Assembly: GCA_024138015.1 (NCBI GenBank)
Contig: JAMXBB010000009.1
Location: 95,588,098-95,652,097, forward strand
DNA from: Lumnitzera littorea
Lineage: Eukaryota; Streptophyta; Magnoliopsida; Myrtales; Combretaceae
DNA: 64,000 nucleotides
Reading direction: 5' to 3'
In this document: piece by piece, positions 25,631-37,375 of the stretch
How the letters are laid out: every line of letters begins with the position of its first letter
Numbering within the stretch: the stretch's first letter is position 1
Program-made: the position numbers and the translations under genes
The notes under the pieces: model-generated
Databases searched by the model: none
Seen by the model: the letters and a program-made list of their open reading frames with translations, nothing else
What the model was told of the DNA's origin: nothing

Positions 25631-28600
25631 TGTAATATCTTACAACCTTAGCCTGCTAGTTTTGGGTAATTCATATCCTTTATAGAAAAAAATATGTACT
25701 TATAAGTTAAGTTAATAAGTATAAAATGGTCTACACTAATTTTATTGATGACTACGAGAATATGGATTTTGGCAATAGAATAATTAATATAATATTATTA
25801 CTAATAACATGAGATATTGTGTAAAAGTAATTTATATTCATTTACCATAATAAAATACATATCTATAAATTAATAAAACTATGGATATATATATAATAAA
25901 CATATATTAGATAAATAATTAACAAATCATTATTAAGTAATGCTTCAAATACAATGTATGGTAAATAAATATAACGTCGCAACCCCTAGTAGTAGTCAAC
26001 GGTGAATTAAAAAAATGGTAGTTTATATTCATTCACTTAATTTGATTATATTAGCATGAACAATCATTTTGAAATTACACTTAATTGGTCAGATATCTAC
26101 TCTTTATTAGATTAACTAAAAGCATTCATAAGAATAGAAATGTCTTAATTACACTTAGATTTGGATATGCAATTATAAATTAATAAGAAATTAATTGAAA
26201 AGTTTAGTACTTAATACACACACTCTAGAAATTATGACTTGTAACATTATTCTTTGAATTAACTTGAACTCTCATAACTAGGTAATAAAAATTAAATGAA
26301 ATAACTGTATTGCTTTGATATCTCAAATTAAACTCATTTATATGTAATTTTCTTAGAACTATTAAGTTTATTAGGTCTAATCGCTATAACGTAAAGTTCC
26401 ATAATTTTAAATAGCGTTTATGGTATATCATTTAGAATTAACTACATGATCTTAACAATTGATATTAGTGAGTAAAATTACATATAAGATGTATATGAAT
26501 AAGTCACAAATAATTAATGGAACTTATCTATATATTATATTATTAATATTTTTATTAATAATTACATTAAAAATTATCCAAAATAACAATATATGGGAGA
26601 AGAAAATCGTAGCTCTAGAAATTTGGATAAGTATTAAATAAAAAATAACTAATATACCAAAATATCTTAAAAGGAAAAAAAGAAGAAGAAAAGAATTTAA
26701 AAAAAAAAAGAGAGAGAAAATACAAACCTCTTTACTTATGGTGGTGAAACTACACATTATAAATATGGTTACAAAGCCATTTACGAGGGATTGCAAATAG
26801 AGAAAGGGAGAGAGGGAAAAAGAGAAAGAGAGAGAAGGGAGAGAGAGAGAGAGAGAGTGAGAGAGAGGGGCGAAGAGGATAAAAGAAAAAAAAATGAAGA
26901 AGAATGAAAAAAAGAGAAGGAAAAAGAAAAGGATAGTACGTGGAAGAGACAAGTTAAAAGATAACCTAGTTTTTCGATATCCAACATTTTTAGATAATCT
27001 TGTTTTCATAATTATAAGTATTGTCTTTTAATTGTTATATAATAGTCTTAGAAAAGATATATCAATTACCTAATTATTTTTTTAATAAAGTATTTTATCT
27101 ATATAATTTAATAAATACTTTTGTTTCAAGTTTTGAATTTATAATATTAATAGCTATATTTCTATTTCTTTCATCTAATAACACATAAAGGAGCTAATTA
27201 AATATATATCAATATGAATCATCTTTCCCATGTATATGGTTGAAGGTATAAAAATATAAATTAAAACGTGAGTCGCAACCTAGTATAAAATTTTATTAAT
27301 GACTCTATTATAATAAGTATCTATTTTATTTATAGATAACTAGATGAACCTTATGAAAACAATAAATAAATTAAACCATGTATTCAAAATAGTGTCTAAT
27401 TAACCTCACCATTAATACTTATAGTACATATGAAGAGTTTAGATATAAGATAAATTACATATTATACTATATTTTAAATGCAATTAGTATTTTTTGAACA
27501 CATATGCTAAAAACATATAGGGAGAATTATATCAGAGGGGATCAATGTTTGGGGTTAATTCAAATATAAGATCAATATTTAAAAAAATTTAAATAAGGAA
27601 TTAATATTTCATAAAATAGTTCAAATAAGGAATCAATATTTTAAAAAGTTCAAATAAAGGATCAATGTTTCACATAATAGTTTAAATCATTTTATGAATT
27701 GGCTATTATGAATCCTTTATTTGAACCACTTTGTAAAACATTAATCCCTTATTTAAACATTTCAAAGCGTTAATATTTTATTTGAACTTTTTGAAATTTC
27801 ATAAAATGGTTCAAATAAGAAATCAATATTTTAAAAAGTTCAAATAAGAGATCAACGTTTCACATAATAGTTTAAATCATTTTATGGATTGGCTATTATG
27901 AATCATTTATTTAAACCACTTTGTGAAACATTAATCCCTTATTTGAACATTTCAAAGCGTTAATATTTTATTTGAACTTTTTGAAATGTTAATATTTTAT
28001 TTGAATTTTTTGAAACATTGATCTCCTCTTTGAACTTAACCTCAAACGTTGATCTTCTCCATTATAATTCTCTCCAAACATATATTACTCCTTGAAATGA
28101 TATTTTCACTAATTTGACATAACAAGCACTCCTCATTATACGATAAATACATATGATCATTATGTTGCATTATATTGCAAATATATCTATAACAAAGGTT
28201 ACACAATAAGTAATATAATAAGATTGTACATATTCTGTTTGTAAATATATAATAGAATGATATAGATATTTGATAATGTTTTACATGAACTATAAGGGGC
28301 TAGTTGATTTACTTAATAACCCTAAGGTAAACAATATGATAATCACATAAAGAAATATTTTAACATCTTATCATTGAAACCTATATAATTTGAATCCTAT
28401 GTATACACGCTAAGCTTAATCACAAGTTCAAGATATATAACTAAAAAGGTAAGTATAATATGTATGCTTTGTCCTAATATCATACTTATCTTAATTTCTA
28501 CTCTATCTTATCCAAGACTAGTAGGCCAAACCTAAGAACTTATTAGTGACTTTTAGGGATAATTGGTTAGGAGGCTAAGTAAGTAGAATTTGTGGAGATT

Positions 28601-29624
28601 GGAGTATATGCTTACTTGTAATTGTGAGTAGTTGTTTGTATACATACTACGCCCGTACTTAGTTAGTAAGATACTAACCGGTAGTTGAGCTACATGTTTT
28701 GATGTGTTGCTTGACTTTATTTGGTGTTTTATGTATTGGTTGATCATCTCTGACTAGACTAATTGAAACCTGAATTAAAACTATAAACTGACGTGCATTA
28801 CATCCTATTAGGGGACGGTTGGTTTCTCCAGCTAAATTCTAATGCCTTTGAGAAAGTATAGTGAGTTGATCTTTTCTTATCTTTGGTCAAAGTAAGTGAT
28901 ATACGAAGAGGTCACAAAGAAGTTAGGGGTATTAGGTTAGAAGGTACTCATAAGTAGAGCTAGAGTCTCAATTGCATAATCCTAGAATTGGCCATGGGCA
29001 TCGTAGCCTTTATGATTGGTATTGTAACCTTCATATTGCAACTCTTCAACCTAGGTTAGAGTTTGTGTAATTTCTTTAACCTCACAATGAACCAGATAAC
29101 GTTGTGTAGATAACACATTGCTTGTTCATGCATTGCACATAATAATTGTTTGATAACTTAGATGTTTTTCTTAGCTTGTATATGTTTTTTGCCTCCTATT
29201 CCTTATTGAGGTTGTGGTTCTTTGGCTCATTCCCTTATAGCTTTCCTACAGGATAGTTACTAAAACATTAGGTAGGCTAGGAATTGAAGTGTATAAGAGT
29301 TGCTTCAACAATCTTTACAAAAGGTCAATTCTTGATAAAAGTATAGTTTATTTTGAGTAAGTCCAATTGTACAAATGTGAACACTAGTCATTTTACTATT
29401 TGGTAAGGGATTTGATTCTTTAAGGTCTTGGAAAGAAGAAAGACATTGAATCCCATAGTTATTTTACATTGTATAATTATATATAATATGATTAAGTAAA
29501 ATGATTAAATATATAGATAGAATCTTATGATCTTTGACTCACAAAATGACTGTCTCATAATAGGTGCACACATAACGTGACGACGTTAGATTGTTTCTAC
29601 TAAGCCCTCATATAGAGCTTTACA
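25631..29624 (+). repeat. 3' LTR of the LARD-like element
   Basis: 3994 bp, TGTAATATCT to CTTTACA, collinear with 17783-22149. Lacks the hAT-type insertion of the left LTR but holds its own 556-bp insertion (27520-28075). Followed by aaaac, close to the aaaat before the left LTR. Confidence 0.87.
27520..28075. mobile_element. MULE-type MITE, 556 bp, with internal repeats
   Basis: Absent from the other LTR. Perfect 9-bp target duplication aaacatata at 27511-27519 and 28076-28084, the size typical of Mutator-like elements. Ends pair as inverted repeats of about 45 bp (gggagaattatatcag... against inverted ggagagaattataatgg...). Inside, a unit with TTCAAATAAGGAATCAATA recurs in direct and inverted orientation, and a block of about 185 bp (near 27668-27850) is tandemly duplicated (near 27855-28010). 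No coding capacity. Confidence 0.87.
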
Positions 29625-30004
29625 AAAACAATGAATACCTAAGGATAAATGGATTGCTCGACCCACCACTAATAGAGGCTAGATCACTTACCATCTCATT
29701 GGAGTTGTATGACCCCCTCTAAGGTTGTGAGAAGCTACCTTTACCCCTTACTTTAATAAAATAATTGTGGAATACTCAATCGAATCGTGTAAATCATGAC
29801 CAACTTGAAAGGTATTCCTTATACTTTGCTTTTTCATTTTTAAATTATGGATGGGGATGACCAACCACTACTTCAAGGAGGTTCACAACCTTCTTGGGGA
29901 AGTAAGTGGTCTAGCCCTTATCGATGGTAGGTCAAGTGCTTCAACTTTTCACTAGGTCACAACTTGCCTATATAAAGTGGTGCTATTCCAATCACTACTT
30001 TGTT
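29625..30004. other. Inner part of the foldback element
   Basis: Lies between the retroelement and the right arm of the foldback element. Contains the inner inverted pair and the unpaired loop (about 29740-29870). No open frame of note. Confidence 0.5.
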
Positions 30005-30537
30005 TTTAAGGTTAGTTATTTTTTAATTTTCCAAATTTTTAATTTTTTATTTATATTCTTAAATACTTAATTATTTAGGATTTCTATAATTACTTTAATA
30101 ATTTAATTTTTCATGTTTATATTTTTTTTTCTATAATGTTTTGTATTTTATGTTTTTAGTAATCTAACCTAAGTAATAGATATTATAAATTTATTTAATC
30201 AAGTTAAATATTTAGATGAATTGGATCACACCACATGTTACTACTAATAATAGTAAAACAAATAGCAAACTAGTTGGAGGAATTGTTTGCAAACTGTTAT
30301 AAACATTGAGGGGTAAAATAGAAAAAATTAAACATTTTGGAACTCAAATAGAAAAAGTAGTAAATGTTGAAAACTAAATATGTACTTTTGATTCATTAAA
30401 GGCAAACTAATGGTAAATGAATGGATAACCTGTTCAATAACATTTACAATCATTAAGGATTAAAATAGAAAAAAATTAAATATTTAGATCTTAAATAGAA
30501 AAGGTGTCAAATATGGAGAACTAAATTTGTACTTTCC

Positions 30538-32157
30538 AAAAAAAACCCTAACATATCAACTAATGTAACAAATCTTAATTTTTTATTTTCTAAAAATTTT
30601 ATAATTTTATATTAATTTCTAAATGTTTCTATTTTTCTTTCCTCCTTTTTGGCATTCGATATCACTATAAGGCATGAAACAATGTTAATTAACATTATTT
30701 AAACTATTAAACATGCAAAAAAAAAAGAAAGAAAAGAATAGTATGACACAGTAAATGAATCCAAAAACTCATATTATTCATCAACAAAGCAGCAAATTCT
30801 ACATTCATGTTATTTCAAATAATAAATTACATCATTCAATTTGTAATTGAGGTTTGTTTTCTTTCCTAAATCTACAATTTTATTATATGCATATTGTTCT
30901 TCATGCAAATTGTAGTTGTGTACAATAAGATTAAAGAATTATTATTATTTTTAAATTGAAAATTATTTTTCTATATATGACACTCCCATGAACTTATAAG
31001 CCTCAAGTTGTTTCAAATCCATATTATGAAATCCGGCAACTTGAAAATTGCCGTCACCGCTCTCTGTCACTCACTGTCACCGCTCTTTGTCACTCATTGC
31101 CTCCACTTGTTGTCATTTCTCACTGCTGTACTGTTTTCTTTATGCCACTTTATCCCCCTAGTTTAAGGGTGGGAGAGTTTGTTTTTTTATTTTAGTTCCT
31201 TCTTTATCTAGTTTGGTTTTTTACCAATTATATGGATTGTTTTTCAGTAAGTGGATAGAGAATTTTTGGAAGGGGTCTTCGGACCCATCTCTTATTATAG
31301 TTGTTGGTTACATGTTGTATTGGGTTTTTATAAATATCTTCTCTTGGAAAAACAATTATCTACTAAAAAAGGTATGAGCCTCACTTTTTTAAGTGGCTGT
31401 GTCAACTCTATTGGATGCATACCCTAAAATAAAAAGGAAAAAAAATGCCAAGTTGTATTTCTATGCCAACGTGGCAACATAATGCTTTTCCCTTTTTTTT
31501 AAAACAGAAACTAAAAACGGAGTACCACATCCTCAATTTAAGCCAACCCTGTCAAACTTAGTTGGATTTGATTCTAACTATAAAATTACTTCGATTCAAT
31601 TTTGATTCAATTAGAATTAAATTTGATTTCATCCTTTTCATTTTTTATTTTTTTATATATCCAAATCAATTATTTAAACTGGATTTCATAATATTGATTT
31701 ATTTTTATTTTATTTTTGGGCGGAATTGATTTAAGCTTTTGAGAAAGACGTCCGCCGGAGCTCCGATTAACACGTTATTGTTAACTTGTTACATGCACCA
31801 ACCTTTTAAAGGGAACCGGTCATCACCCTTATATAGCCACAGTACACTTCACTGTCATTAAATAAGGAACATTATGGACAGGCCATGATGAAGGTCGAAA
31901 AATGAAAGAGAAGAATGATTTAAACGGAATGCAGAAACGGAAGGGATGCAACGATGCAACACATAATTCATTGGAGTTCGGAGGTCGAGATGAAAGACAA
32001 GAGATAAGAGTTCCACCGGAGCAGGTAATGGGAAATGAGAGCAAGACGTCGTCGACAAGATCAATAACGAAGAAGTCGGCCGGAGCTCGACCCGAAAACA
32101 GGGAGATAAAATTTATAGTTAACCATTAAGTGTTATTTAAGTGGTAATAGAGTTGCC
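30538..32157. other. Mostly non-coding, with a small duplicated GTCACCGCTCT unit
   Basis: At about 31051-31098 a unit of about 24 bases reading gtcaccgctctctgtcactc is repeated nearly exactly. 31740-32130 has higher GC, and open frames occur on both strands (31829-32064 minus, 31902-32129 plus) but none has recognisable domains. On the minus strand ctatataagg near 31830-31840 resembles a TATA box. Confidence 0.3.
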
Positions 32158-32592
32158 TCATCTAGAAAACTCACCGATTCCACTCAGTGAACTCATCAGA
32201 TGTAGGTTCATCATCAATGCCGTCGCCGGAGAAGAAGACTTCATCGCGTCTCGAGAACATAATCGAGTTAATGAAGCAAACTGAAGACTTATGGAGAGGA
32301 GAACGGAGCGAAGGAGGAAGTCATTGGCTCGATGCAGCTGACGTTGCCTGAGGCTGACTTTTGAAGCTCCAGCGAGAATCAGAACTTCAATATTCGCTGG
32401 AGAAGAAGATTGGACTAGAGCTGTAAATAGTTGGATTGAAGCTTCTAATTGATTCAACCATAGCTTATTCTCGAAAATATCTTTCCGGACAGAATAACGC
32501 GCTAACCGGAGCTCCAGCGCAGGATTTTGGATTCTCTTTATTTTGATGTTGGATCGGCGTTGTAATGAGAAAAGAGGGTCAAGTTGACACAT
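32158..32592 (-). CDS. Hypothetical coding-like island, possible exon
   Basis: A 144-residue open frame on the minus strand in a local GC-rich island. In an overlapping minus-strand frame, codons from about 32260 down to 32168 read MFSRRDEVFFSGDGIDDEPT, an acidic, ordered-looking stretch that ends exactly where a GTGAGT splice-donor word starts (near 32166). Either frame could be the first exon of a small gene, or this could be the GC-rich part of an unrecognised LTR. I do not recognise the protein, and no partner exon could be found. Confidence 0.2.
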   Translation of the reverse strand: MCQLDPLFSLQRRSNIKIKRIQNPALELRLARYSVRKDIFENKLWLNQLEASIQLFTALVQSSSPANIEVLILAGASKVSLRQRQLHRANDFLLRSVLLSISLQFASLTRLCSRDAMKSSSPATALMMNLHLMSSLSGIGEFSR

Positions 32593-34426
32593 CAGCTAAA
32601 AATATGACGCAGCATTTATTTTTCTTATTTTATTGTACACATAGGATGGAGGCAACCGCCTAAAAAAAAAAAAAAACAAGTGGAGCCCGTATCCCTTTTA
32701 TGGGTAATTTTATTCACAGGCCTAAGCTTTTGAAATCAGAATTAGGCTGGCGCAACTTCCAAATGAAAAGGAGCTGCTGTCATGTATTAGTGCATCCACA
32801 ACACTTGTTTCGTGCCTCCTTCGAGGCTGAAGTAGCGTCTATCCTTTATTTCTCCATTGTGAGAAGCTATTTGACCATGAACTTACTTTGCGTAGCAACT
32901 TCAAAAAGTAAGGGTTTCTTTTTTTTTTTTTTTTTTTTCTTTCCTTAATTTTGATTGGTTAAATATTTATATTAAGACCCATAAAAACTTTTAAAATATT
33001 GTTAAAAAAGTTTTATGAAATAATTTAGAGATAAAATTATGAGTTTCTTAAAAATAAAGTTATTTAATATATTGACATAGCATCTAAAAATATGAAATAG
33101 GTTAATATAGATAGAGCATAGTCTTAGAAAATACTAAAGAGCTACTCTTTTGTTTGCCTCAAGTGGCTGTCATAAGAATGAAAAGCTAAGATGAGATAAC
33201 CCTAACATGCTTGTTGTCTTCATATAACCCATACTTTTTGTTAGCAAAGAGAATGTGTATATTCAATTTATACTAGAGAAGTGGTCAAATAAACCATTGA
33301 AAAATAAAAACACTTTGGTATATGTATATGTTGCCTTAAGAACATGGCTAAATAACTAAATTAACATATGAATCTTCCTTTGTAAATCCAAAAACTTAGT
33401 ATTGTAATGTATAAAATTAAAATAAGAACATATGAGTCCATATATATTTTGATCATTTTTCTCATTATTTACTCAATTAATCAAAAAGGTGCACAATTCA
33501 CCATTTTCAATTAAGACCCCCAATAAAATCATAATGAAATGCACAAATGTGTTATATTTAAGTGGAGTACACATTTATCATATGTTTGGTTAGTTAAATG
33601 CCATTATATTCCACCTTTGTTCCTAATAGGATGATTATTCCAAAGTTCAATTACACTATATGCATAAAATAGCTAGAATTTCTATTATGTAAAAAGACTA
33701 AGCAGCAGTAATTTACACTCTTCAAACTTTTTTCCACCTAAAATAACCTTATCATAATTGAATATTCTAAACTTTACCCTTCTTGAAAATCAAAAGTTAT
33801 ATATTCTTTTATCATCCCATTTACATTACACTTTCAACTTCCATATTCATCACTTCCTTCTATGCAATATCTTTCCCTCTATTGAATCTACTATCTACAA
33901 TGGACACGATATCCTCTAGCCACAAGCAAACACTTTCATCTCCAAACATAGTATGGTTGAAGATTTTGAAGGAGTTTGGTGACCATTTTGGTTTTTTTAA
34001 TTTGGATAGAGTGTCTATGTACTTTCGTATTGTAGCTTTGTTTTTCATCATGCTTTAGCTGTTCATCAAGGTCGAAGACATGTAACTATTATAATGATAG
34101 ATAAATAGATCATTTTGTTTATCAGTTCTTTATTAACATCTTGATGGGGGATGCTAATTGAGAGCATTTATTTAGTTATGCAAAATTTGTCTGCCCTTTT
34201 TTCCTTCATTTCATGTAGACTTTGTTCAATTATGTAGAACCAACACATGTTTAATTATGTAGAGTTTTTGTGTAGTTTTTATTTTCAATTTACGTTGATT
34301 TTATCCAATTATGTAAAAACTTGCAAATTTCAATCACACTATTTTATCAATTTTCAAAATTATGTTTATATCCTAAAGTTTGGTTTTTATTTTATCAATG
34401 ATCAATAGAAGAAGTTACTTATATAT
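32593..34426. other. No recognisable gene; poly-A and poly-T runs
   Basis: A 15-base A-run at about 32661-32676 and a T-run at about 32919-32939. The open frames at 32700-32948 and 33783-34058 are unsupported. 33000-33780 is AT-rich with nothing visible. Confidence 0.35.
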
Positions 34427-36400
34427 TTGAGATTTGTAATACTCTTATGTAAACTATTTCAGTTGATAGTATATGATGACATGAAGTTATTAATTCATGA
34501 TGCTTTCAAAGCCAATGAATTTAAGATAGGACTTTTAGATAGACATGATGCAAATACTGTGAAGTTCCTTAATTTACATAAGGAAGCTGATGAAGAGCAT
34601 ATCTTGGATATAACAAATTTTCAAATTTGTTTTTCTTTTACCATTTGATTATACCTTATAAAATGTCTTAATAGAATGAGTAATGCTTATTTTGATTCTC
34701 TCATGACCCATGAGAAGGATTTTCATAAGCAAAGTTTTTCGAATTTCTTGAGTATGCTAGGATTATAGTTAAGGACCTTAGACTTGATCATAAGAAAATT
34801 CATACATGTTCTAATAATTGCATGTCTTATTGCAAGGGGAACTAGGAAATAAAATCATATAATAAATATGATATATCTCATTTGAAAAAAAAAAAAAAAG
34901 TTATGTTATAATTTAAGTGCAAATGACAATAGAAACGCTTTGTGTAAGATAACTAAGATTCCCATGTAAGGTTCTGAAGTACTTTTACTTAATTCCAAAG
35001 TTACAAGAATTGTTCACATATTTAAAGTCAACTAATATTTTTGAGATGGCGTAAGAATGGGAAGATCAAAAATGGAAGTTTAAGACATAACTAATTATAA
35101 GGCTTGGAAAGATTTAGACTCATCTTACGTAAATTTTACGGAAGTTTTTCTAATATGAGGCTTGCTTGAGCTTTTGATGGTTTTAATCCTTTTAAGACCA
35201 TTAGTGTTTGTCTTAATGACATTAATTTACTTATATGAAATATGAGTATTTTATATTTTTCTTACTCATACCAAACATTAATCCTCTAGTAGTAATATTG
35301 ACATATATTTGAATCCATTAGTTAAAGAGCTAAGAGAGTTATGGTTTTCTAGAATTTCTACATGAGATACAACAATTAATCAAATATTTAAAATCTATGC
35401 TGTAGCATCATGGATGATAAGCAACTTTTTTCGACTATGTAATGTTGTCCGAGCAGAGCACAAAAGAGAAACTTATGTGTCTATATTACATTTACCAGAC
35501 ATGATATTGGTAGCTACATTATAGTGGAAAGGAGTGTTAGGTGAGAAAATGTAGAATTTTATATTTTAACCATTTATGGTATCATGATAAGAATTCTATT
35601 GATGGAACCATTAAGTACATAGTTGCACCAAAACCACATTAGGAATAGTAACATTCAACGATGTATATGATTTTTTGAGTTGCTTTATTAGGAATACAAT
35701 AGAATATGTGGCTAGACGTAATTGATTATGGAGAAAAAAAGCTCATATTTTTTTAGCCGCCTTATTAGGAATACAATAGAATATGTTATAATCTTGATGT
35801 GATTCATATTGAATAAAATATTTCTAATAGCATCTTATGTACATTGCTTGATATTGCTGAAAATACTAAAAATCTTGCAAATGCTCGCCTAAATTTACTT
35901 GATATAGGTATGAGAATGAAGCTACAACCAAAGGTATGTAATAGTTCACAAAAAAACTAAGTTTGCTAATTGTATACTTTTCAACAACTAAGAAAGAAAA
36001 GAATGTCTTTTGCAAAGTTTTTAAAACCGTTAAGCTCCCCGATAGGTCTATATCAAACATTTGAAGGTATGTTAATCTCAAGGAAAAAGGAATATCTAAA
36101 TATAAAAGTCATGATGCATATTTTATCATGTATTATTTTCTTCAAGGAATAGTTAGAAGAATAATCCCAAAATATGTAGCAATTGCTTTGATTAGGTTGG
36201 AATCTCTCTTTAGATGTTTATATAGTAGGTTTATTAAATTAGAAAATGTTGATTACTTGCAATCTAAAATCACAAAAACACTATCAACTTAAGATAATTT
36301 TCTTACCACACTTCTTCAATATAATGGTTCATTTATAATCCATTTACCGAAACAAACATTATTTGTTGGATAAGTAAATTATCATTTGATGTATCCAGTA
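34427..36400 (+). pseudogene. CACTA (En/Spm) TNP2-type transposase, decayed
   Basis: Reading across frames gives the order of blocks found in TNP2 transposases of plant CACTA elements: YDDMKLLIHDAF and FLNLHKEADE (34427-34648); a region like VKDLRLDHKKIHTCSNNCM (34760-34830), matching the family's RDLGLDY.KI.ACPN.CMLYW; DIYLNPLVKELRELWF with the W.I.DF-type stretch (35305-35440); then DUF4218-like pieces NARLNLLDIGMRMKLQPK, KKEKNVFCKVFK and KSHDAY..M (35870-36125), ending near VAIALIRLESLF. Frames shift many times and stops abound. Terminal CACTA repeats were not found. Confidence 0.7.
35671..35785. repeat. Short direct duplication inside the CACTA remnant
   Basis: A unit of about 37 bases containing ttattaggaatacaatagaa occurs near 35671-35707 and again near 35748-35785. 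It is probably a local duplication that arose during decay. Confidence 0.6.
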
Positions 36401-36689
36401 AAGTCATATTTTTGTAAATTAAATCTACTAATGCATCATAAGAGGCAAGGGATCTAATATTTCCTTTAATGGTTCATTCAAATAAAGAAAAAAAAAAAGA
36501 ACAAGTATTATTAGTAGATGAGACTCTTTAAATCTAGTTCATCATTACATCATGTTTTAACATAATAGTATTTAAGAATTCATTAAGTCAATGTACTTTA
36601 AATATTTAATCTCACGTTTATATTTCAGTGACAATATTTTTTTATATTGAATTATTTTAACACTATGAGCATAAAAATATTTTCCAGTT

Positions 36690-37370
36690 ATCATGGATGT
36701 AAAGTGTGCCAATGGCCAAATTCACTTTGATATGGATTTCAAGTATGTTGTAAAGGTGCTTTTGTATGAATCTTTGTATGATTTAATAGTATTCATGGAG
36801 TAGTTTAAGAATTATGCATTTTCTTTTAAATTATAAGTTGAATCAAGTGAGCGAAAACTGTTAGTTATAATTGAAAACCCACTACCTTTGTATTATAAGT
36901 TCCACATGGAATGCTAGATAAGAAAAGTTTTGTATATATTATAGATTGTTCTATCTTTTATATAAACAAATATAATAATGACCATACCATGACTTATATT
37001 GGGAATTATGTTGGGGCTTTAATTGCTTGTTAAGTTAAAAAATATATATATATTTTATCAAATAAATTTGCCACATGTCAAAGAAATTGCCATGTGTTAG
37101 TTATGGCATTACCACATTTCAATTCATGCGATATTAGCATATAAATAAAAGTTGCCACGTGTCAAATTGTTCGATGGCCATTTGTCATTACATGCCATGT
37201 CAATTGTTATGTGTTAAAAAAGTTGCCATGCTACATCAATAAATAAACACTAATGGTATTAAGTTAGCTAGTGTAAAAGTTCAATTGGGTGACAAATTAA
37301 CATTTTCAATGTATAGGTAATAAATTGCACAATTTATTAAAGTTTGGGTACCAAATGCGATATTAACCCA
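36690..37370. repeat. Degenerate TTGCCACRTGTCA-type repeats and MULE-like end
   Basis: Between 37060 and 37230 the words ttgccacatgtca, ttgccatgtgtta, ttgccacgtgtca and ttgccatgctac recur at irregular spacing. 37275-37375 reads like the terminal repeat of common plant MULE-type MITEs (phrases such as gggtaccaaatgcgatatta). A partner end was not identified. 36690-36960 gives some open reading but no recognised domain. Confidence 0.4.
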
Positions 37371-37375
37371 TTACA

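Larger units (their letters stand above)
17783..29624 (+). mobile_element. LARD-like LTR retroelement with about 4-kb LTRs and non-coding interior
   Basis: Two long direct repeats, 17783-22149 (4367 bp) and 25631-29624 (3994 bp), both start TGTAATATC and end in TTACA. They flank 3481 bp. Right after the first repeat lies a primer site resembling the complement of tRNA-iMet; right before the second lies a purine tract. Flanking five bases are aaaat and aaaac, a near-matching target duplication. Removing one secondary insertion from each LTR makes both about 3.44 kb. The interior contains no gag, protease, RT or integrase motif that I can read. This is the layout of large retrotransposon derivatives, which depend on proteins made by other elements. 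In the first 150 bases the LTRs differ at roughly one site in seven to ten by eye, so the insertion is old. Confidence 0.85.
17324..30537. mobile_element. Foldback / long-TIR element split by a retroelement
   Basis: Reverse-complementing 30005-30537 gives a sequence that follows 17324-17782 almost base for base in pattern (gggaaa..taaattta, then ctatttgagttctaaa, then ataaatttataatat). Inner parts also pair: ggctagatcacttacc near 29672-29687 matches, inverted, the stretch near 29904-29921. The element is therefore nearly all inverted repeat with a small loop around 29740-29870. Subtracting the 11842-bp insertion leaves about 1.37 kb. The long arms and lack of coding capacity fit a MULE- or foldback-type non-autonomous DNA transposon. 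The flanks are poly-A on both sides, so a target duplication cannot be judged. Confidence 0.7.

Noticed and set aside
33783..34058. 91-residue frame as the N-terminus of the CACTA protein
   Set aside because: No similarity to known TNP2 starts and a different frame with stops before the recognised blocks.
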